From CAZQRW01 sp964596115 (GTDB lineage: Bacteria > Hydrothermota > UBA3072 > B12-G15): a stretch of 45,639 nt of DNA. The translations under genes were made by a program, and so were the position numbers. Positions 41,607-45,639 of this stretch are shown here, in pieces. The stretch is taken from assembly GCA_964596115.1 (NCBI GenBank), contig CAZQRW010000007.1, forward strand, positions 1 to 45,639, read 5' to 3'. Under the pieces are notes generated by a model, which saw only the letters and a list, made by a program, of their open reading frames with translations, made no database searches and was not told the origin of the DNA. Within the stretch, counting starts at the first letter, position 1. Each line of letters begins with the position of its first letter.

Positions 41607-42919
41607 CTAAACCCTCTCATAAATGGAAAGGGTAAGTTAAATCCCCTTCCACGCTTCATCTGTTTCATAAGTTTTTTCACCATTTCATATTCCTTCAGGA
41701 GTTGATTCACGTCCTGTACAGATGTGCCGCTTCCCCTGGCTATTCTCTTCTTTCTTGAGCCATCTATTATAGATGGAATTTTTCTCTCCTTTGGTGTCAT
41801 AGAATTTATTATAGCCTCTGTTTTAACAAGTGTCCTCTCATCAAGCATCTTTCTGAAATCCTTTCCACCGGGCATAAGTTCCAATAATTGATCCATCCCT
41901 CCCATTTTCTTTAGTGCCTTAATCTGCTCAAGAAAATCAGAAAGGTCAAGTTCGGCTTTTTTCAGTTTTTCCTGAAACTCCTTAGCTTTTTCTGCTTCTA
42001 TAACTGACTGTGCCTTCTCTTGAAGTGTTGAAAGATCACCCATTCCTAATATTCTCGAAGAGAGTCTCTCAGGAATAAATTCTTCAAGGTCAACGGGTTT
42101 TTCACCAACACCAATAAATTTAATTGGTTTCCCAGTCACTGATCTTACAGAAAGGGCAGCACCACCCCTTGTGTCCCCATCCATTTTTGTAAGAATTATA
42201 CCTGTTATCCCAAGTTTTTCATCAAATTCGCTTGCAATATTTACTGCATCCTGACCAGTCATTCCATCAACAACAAGGAGTATCTCCTGAGGTCTTATAG
42301 ATTCCTTTATCTTAATAGCTGAATCAATCATTTCCTTATCAATATGGAGTCTCCCAGCTGTATCAAATACGAGGGTATCGTATCGTTTCAGAACAGATTG
42401 TGTCAATGCTGCCTTTGAAAGTTTTACTTCATCATCCATTCTTTTTGTAAATACAGGAAATCCCTCTCTTTCTGCGAGGTCCTTCAATTGCTCAAAGGCT
42501 GCAGGCCTTTTTACGTCAGCGGGTATTAAAAAGACAGATTTCCCTTTTTTCTTCAGGAAATGTGCCAGTTTTACTGCAGTTGTCGTTTTACCGGAACCCT
42601 GAAGGCCTACAAGCATTATTCCAGAAGGAGACTTATCGAGTTTCAAAGGTTCGGATGTGCCAAGCAATTCTATCATTTTTTCATAAACGATTTTCAGTAT
42701 CATCTCAGAGGGTGAAAAACTTTGAAGAACCTTTTCTCCAATCGATTCTTTTTCAACAACCTCTACAAATTTATTTGCAACCCCCAGATTAACATCTGCC
42801 TCAATAAGCACACGTTTAATATCCTTCATACCTTCTTTAACATCTGAAGCCCTCAGTTTGCCTTTTTTAGCAAGTTTCTTAATGACATTATTTATTCTTG
42901 AAGATATCTGTTCAAACAT
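41603..42919 (-). CDS. ffh: Signal recognition particle protein Ffh
   Basis: The 438-residue SRP GTPase has the N domain (1-90), the G domain with GLQGSGKTTTAVKL, DVKRPAAFEQL, VFDTAGRLHID, TKMDGDTRGGAALS, and the methionine-rich M domain ending in RIARGSGTSVQDVNQLLKEY and MKQMKRG, which binds 4.5S RNA and signal sequences. It is the first gene of its operon, with a leaderless-type promoter. Confidence 0.98.
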   Translation of the reverse strand: MFEQISSRINNVIKKLAKKGKLRASDVKEGMKDIKRVLIEADVNLGVANKFVEVVEKESIGEKVLQSFSPSEMILKIVYEKMIELLGTSEPLKLDKSPSGIMLVGLQGSGKTTTAVKLAHFLKKKGKSVFLIPADVKRPAAFEQLKDLAEREGFPVFTKRMDDEVKLSKAALTQSVLKRYDTLVFDTAGRLHIDKEMIDSAIKIKESIRPQEILLVVDGMTGQDAVNIASEFDEKLGITGIILTKMDGDTRGGAALSVRSVTGKPIKFIGVGEKPVDLEEFIPERLSSRILGMGDLSTLQEKAQSVIEAEKAKEFQEKLKKAELDLSDFLEQIKALKKMGGMDQLLELMPGGKDFRKMLDERTLVKTEAIINSMTPKERKIPSIIDGSRKKRIARGSGTSVQDVNQLLKEYEMVKKLMKQMKRGRGFNLPFPFMRGFS

Positions 42920-42925
42920 ATTAAA

Positions 42926-42953
42926 ATAATATGGATTTTCATTCTTGGGTCAA
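42926..42953 (-). promoter_or_regulatory. Promoter of the ffh operon, leaderless geometry
   Basis: On the minus strand: TTGACC (42953-42948), 16 bp, TATTAT (42931-42926), six bases, ATG at 42919. No Shine-Dalgarno site. Confidence 0.75.
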
Positions 42954-43503
42954 GAGAAAAATTCAGCTCCCTAAAAATTTAGCTAAGGAATAAATTTTAT
43001 CCATAAAAGGAATTGGAAGTCAGCGGAAATTATAGAATTTAGAGGTTATAGAAGATAGAAAAAATTTCACCCACTTTTACTGGTGGATGAAGCAAAAATT
43101 AAATCTATGGAGGTGCAACGATCCACTATAATCTGGATAAATTCAAGTTAAAATAGTCCATTAATGAAGAAATATAGTTCAAAATTTTATCGGATAACTC
43201 TTATCTGAATTTTGGCAATTTTAGAATTGCCCATAGTATAGTAGTTCTACTAAAAATAGTTAGGAATTAGCAAAAGAGAATAATAAAAGATAAGTTCTTA
43301 ATAAATATAGAATGTTACTAATATAAGTCTACGTGCAAGAGATAATAATAAACATAAAGTGAAATATTTCTCAATGTGCTTTATCTACGCAAAATTATGT
43401 AATATGCCTTCCCTCTAATACAATGATTACCAATGTGCAAAAAAATATTAGTATTTTTATCTATATCTATACTTTAATATTGTGAAAAATTTAACGAACT
43501 CTA
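42954..43503. other. Non-coding AT-rich stretch with small inverted repeats
   Basis: I see no gene here. The stretch holds a perfect hairpin GGCAATT-TTAG-AATTGCC (43214-43231), a nearby TAGTAGTTCTACTA, and near 43040 TAGAGGTTATAGAAGATAGA, which loosely echoes the repeats at 1-100 and around 23.5-23.7 kb. No tRNA-like cloverleaf was noticed. Confidence 0.5.
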
Positions 43504-43531
43504 TTGACAATTATATATATTTTCTTATAAT
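43504..43531 (+). promoter_or_regulatory. Strong promoter of an isolated small unit
   Basis: TTGACA (43504-43509), 16 bp, TATAAT (43526-43531): a perfect consensus pair. Transcription should start near 43538. Confidence 0.8.
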
Positions 43532-43549
43532 TAAATATAAGGGGGTAGT

Positions 43550-43807
43550 ATGCAGTATAAAGATAATTTTAATAGTGCTGGGATGTTGGATAAATTTGTC
43601 TTAAAGACGTGTTTTTCCATATCGATTCTGTTCGATTATCTTACTAGCGGTTTGTTGACCACTTTTCACTCACGTATCCTTCCAGTGTTTGATAGGTTGA
43701 TCCTTGGTCTTCGAAAAAAGACACCTTCGTTTAGTCTGTTGATTATTAAAATGTGGGGAAGGCAAGAGAAAGTTTATCCTTCGATTAATAGATTTATAAC
43801 GCTTTAG
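43550..43807 (+). CDS. Possible small protein of unknown function
   Basis: The 85-codon frame opens after AAGGGGGTAGT and lies exactly between a consensus promoter and a terminator-like hairpin. The product is basic and hydrophobic in part (SISILFDYLTSGLLTTF, LILGLRKKTPSF) and fits no family I know. Several short hairpins occur in its DNA (ATCGA-TCGAT near 43620, GTCTT-AAGAC near 43705), so the unit could be a small RNA instead of a gene. Codon choice includes CGT and CGA arginine codons, less usual in the neighbouring genes. Confidence 0.35.
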   Translation: MQYKDNFNSAGMLDKFVLKTCFSISILFDYLTSGLLTTFHSRILPVFDRLILGLRKKTPSFSLLIIKMWGRQEKVYPSINRFITL

Positions 43808-43830
43808 AAAGAGAAATAACAGGGGGATCG

Positions 43831-43866
43831 TACTTTAGCAGTTTTTCTGTAAAGTATTTAGTTTTA
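43831..43866 (+). terminator. Terminator-like hairpin of the small unit
   Basis: TACTTTA-G-CAG pairs with CTGTAAAGTA (10 bp, one bulged G) around a TTTTT loop, followed by a T-rich tail (TTTAGTTTT). Confidence 0.6.
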
Positions 43867-43953
43867 TAGAAGAAGGGCGATGTAATAAAATATTTTATAT
43901 CCAGTATTTCTGTGTGAAAAAGCAGGAATTATAAATATTAACAAGGAGGACAT

Positions 43954-45579
43954 ATGGAGATCTTAGAACCTCAAAGTAAAAGGGTGCTTGTAATTGGAGG
44001 TGGCGTCGCTGGATTAGAGGCGTCAAGAAATCTTGTAATGCAAGGTTATAATGTTTGCCTTTTAGAAAAAGAGCCTGAGTTAGGAGGAACGGTTAAAAAA
44101 TTAGATCATCTTTATCCTGAAGGTATGCCAGATTCTCATACCCTTGGTCCCCTGATAGGTGATGTTAAAAGTAAGAAAAATATCGAGATTATTACAAATG
44201 GTAAAATTTTAGATGTGACAGGAGATATAGGTAATTACGAGGTAAAAATAAAGGTAAAAGGTAAAGAGAAAACCCTGTGGGTAGGAGTTATTATTGTTGC
44301 CACTGGATTTAAGGAATATGATGTAGCAAAGGTCACTCCCTATGGTTATGGGCGGTACAAAAATGTCATAAAACCTTTAGATTTTGATGAGATGGTTTCA
44401 TCCGGGAAGATAGATCTAAAAAAAGTTAACAGTGTTGTAATAATAAATTGTGCTGGCTCCAGAGATAAAAAATATCTTTCTTATTGTTCGCGGATATGTT
44501 GTTTTATAGGTTTAAAAAAGGCGAAACTTATAAAAGATATGAATCCTAAGACAGAAGTATACATCTGTTATATCGATATGCGTAGCTATGGAAATCTTGA
44601 TAGTCTCTATAACCTACTCAGAGAAAGGTATATGGTAAATTTCATTAGGGGAAGGCCATCAAATATTGAAGAGAAAGATAATAAGCTATATGTAACGGTT
44701 GAGGATTCAATGATAGATGAAGTATTAAATATTGAGGCAGATTATGTGATACTGAGCCATGGATATGTAGGTGATGATGAGACATTGTCGAAGCTTAACA
44801 TTCCCCTTGACGAGTATGATAAGGGGAACTTCCCTACGACGTACTGTAATGCGTCCCTCTCCATTGATTCTAATCCACGGGGGATATTTATATGTGGTGC
44901 TGCCTCTTATCCCAAGATAGTCCCAGAGACCCTGTCAGATGCAAGAAACACCGTTCTCTCTGCACTAAATACATTAAAAAATATAGGATTAAATACCCCT
45001 GTTTCTGAAATAAATACAGATATCTGTTCACAGATAAATTGTAAGCTATGTCTCTCTGTATGTCCATATGGAGCAATAGTGGAAGAAAACGAAAAAATTA
45101 AGGTAATTTCTTCTATGTGTATGGGGTGTGGAATTTGCACTGCCACCTGTCCCTCCGGGGCAAATCAACTTGAAGGATTCTCTGATTCTGAGATATACAA
45201 AACAATAGAAGAAAGAGTAAAACCTGGTAATACCGTTGCCTTTCTTTGCCAATGGTGTCCATACCCTGCATATGAAGAGAGCAAGAATGGATTCAAAAGT
45301 GTAAAAGTAATCAAAATTCCCTGTTCAGGGAGAATAAGTGCAGGTTTAATATTGAAGGCATTTAATCGCGATGCTAAAAATGTACTGGTAGGAGGCTGTT
45401 ATCTTGATTCTTGCCATTATATTAGAGGGAATCTGAGGGCATGGAGAAGGGTAATGCTCACGAAGTCCCTTATTAATCAGTTTGGAATAACCCCAGATAG
45501 CTTAAGAATAGAATGGATATGCAAACATGAAACAGATAAACTTCATAGGATTTTACATGAGATGGTAGGAGGTGCGTAA
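43954..45579 (+). CDS. HdrA-like flavoprotein fused to an MvhD-like domain
   Basis: The 541-residue protein has an N-terminal FAD site (VLVIGGGVAGLEAS, 11-24), HdrA-type sequence (INCAGSRDKKYLSYCSRICC), two [4Fe-4S] ferredoxin motifs near 356-400 and an MvhD-like iron-sulfur C-terminus (about 425-541; LCQWCPY, IPCSGRISAG, GGCYLDSCHYIRGN). Such proteins pass electrons, often by flavin-based bifurcation, between hydrogenases or NADH/formate modules and ferredoxin. The first ferredoxin motif is unusual (C-x4-C-x2-C-x3-CP). The N-terminal HdrA cluster motif is not seen. AAGGAGGACAT precedes the ATG. The next gene overlaps by one base (TAATG). Confidence 0.9.
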   Translation: MEILEPQSKRVLVIGGGVAGLEASRNLVMQGYNVCLLEKEPELGGTVKKLDHLYPEGMPDSHTLGPLIGDVKSKKNIEIITNGKILDVTGDIGNYEVKIKVKGKEKTLWVGVIIVATGFKEYDVAKVTPYGYGRYKNVIKPLDFDEMVSSGKIDLKKVNSVVIINCAGSRDKKYLSYCSRICCFIGLKKAKLIKDMNPKTEVYICYIDMRSYGNLDSLYNLLRERYMVNFIRGRPSNIEEKDNKLYVTVEDSMIDEVLNIEADYVILSHGYVGDDETLSKLNIPLDEYDKGNFPTTYCNASLSIDSNPRGIFICGAASYPKIVPETLSDARNTVLSALNTLKNIGLNTPVSEINTDICSQINCKLCLSVCPYGAIVEENEKIKVISSMCMGCGICTATCPSGANQLEGFSDSEIYKTIEERVKPGNTVAFLCQWCPYPAYEESKNGFKSVKVIKIPCSGRISAGLILKAFNRDAKNVLVGGCYLDSCHYIRGNLRAWRRVMLTKSLINQFGITPDSLRIEWICKHETDKLHRILHEMVGGA

Positions 45580-45639
45580 TGCCAAAGAAAATATCGATTG
45601 CACTAAAGAGGGGTGCGAGTTGTGTGGGGTGTGACATTG
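45579..45639 (+). CDS. Start of a hydrogenase-type small subunit (cut by window end)
   Basis: The visible 20 residues contain KRGASCVGCDI, the CxxC opening of the proximal Fe-S cluster of MvhG/NiFe-hydrogenase small subunits and related 20-kDa oxidoreductase subunits. The ATG overlaps the hdrA stop codon, so both belong to one operon. A large subunit is expected outside the window. Confidence 0.7.
   Translation, partial: MPKKISIALKRGASCVGCDI

Noticed and set aside
43237..43255. TAGTAGTTCTACTA as a hairpin
   Set aside because: The two-base loop is too small for a stable RNA hairpin with full arms; it may be chance in AT-rich DNA.
43504..43866. 4.5S SRP RNA or tmRNA in the small unit beside ffh
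   Set aside because: I could not find the SRP tetraloop/GGTCAGG-like motif or a tmRNA-type 5' end (GGGGCTG) there.
1..45639. tRNA or rRNA genes
   Set aside because: No T-arm motif in a cloverleaf setting and no rRNA-like sequence was found. GTTCGA-like strings near 28950 and 43629 sit in tsf and in the small unit.

Overview
The window is an AT-rich bacterial chromosome segment, densely packed and mostly protein coding. The cell plan looks diderm: there is a TolC/MacAB-type efflux set, an outer-membrane DUF5916 protein and a small glycine-rich barrel-like protein. The FlgD-like C-terminal fragment, the DUF5916 protein, the DRG-like TGS GTPase, the Pyrococcus-type ferredoxin and the HdrA/MvhD protein next to a hydrogenase-type small subunit suggest an anaerobic, possibly thermophilic lineage near the FCB/WOR-3-like candidate phyla. 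That placement is an inference; no rRNA gene is present to test it. A 100-base run of N flanked by an identical 55-base sequence shows that this is a scaffold from an assembly.

Layout. 1-100: a 28-29-base tandem repeat. 179-4922 (+): a DRG-like GTPase, then a five-gene operon (DUF2089 regulator, DUF5916 outer-membrane protein, DUF4097 protein, small membrane protein, small soluble protein), four of whose products carry the same short helical module. 5035-7580 (+): a periplasmic binding protein coupled to a chemoreceptor. 7725-7922 (+): ferredoxin. 8040-13994 (+): Yip1-like protein, TolC, MacA-like adaptor, MacB-like permease and ATPase, and a glycosyltransferase. 14002-18022: an unknown membrane protein (-), an alpha/beta hydrolase and glycerol kinase (+), and a broken dipeptide epimerase gene (+). 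18036-18851 (-): Mrp/ApbC. 19014-23339 (-): lexA-dinB-dnaE, an SOS mutagenesis cassette with a readable LexA-type operator. 23772-31116 (-): the operon rplM-rpsI-rpsB-tsf-pyrH-frr-uppS-cdsA-dxr-rseP. 31256-31429 (-): a remnant of a FlgD-like sorting domain. 31580-33307 (+): membrane protein, winged-helix regulator and barrel-like protein. 33314-38321 (-): glmU-like, LytR_C, rsfS, argS, IF-2B-like and an M50 protease. 38372-42919 (-): ffh, DUF456, EamA, amidohydrolase and fpg. 42954-43953: mostly non-coding, with one small isolated transcription unit. 43954-45639 (+): an HdrA-MvhD fusion and the start of an oxidoreductase small subunit, cut by the window edge.

Regulation. Most recognisable sigma-70-type promoters have exactly 16 bp between the -35 and -10 boxes. 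Four of them (for the GTPase, DUF2089, glmU and ffh genes) place the ATG exactly 7 nt after the -10 box with no Shine-Dalgarno sequence, so these mRNAs are probably leaderless. The others have a strong AGGAGG-type site. Genes inside operons overlap by 1-62 bases, and TTG or GTG starts are common; cdsA appears to have no ATG, GTG or TTG start that covers its conserved N-terminus.

The strongest points for follow-up are the lexA-dinB-dnaE cassette with its operator, the invariant leaderless promoter geometry, the shared helical module in the DUF2089 operon, the 39-bp palindrome on the membrane protein/winged-helix promoter, the very short uncharged signal sequences of the envelope proteins, and an isolated promoter-to-terminator unit near 43.5-43.9 kb.
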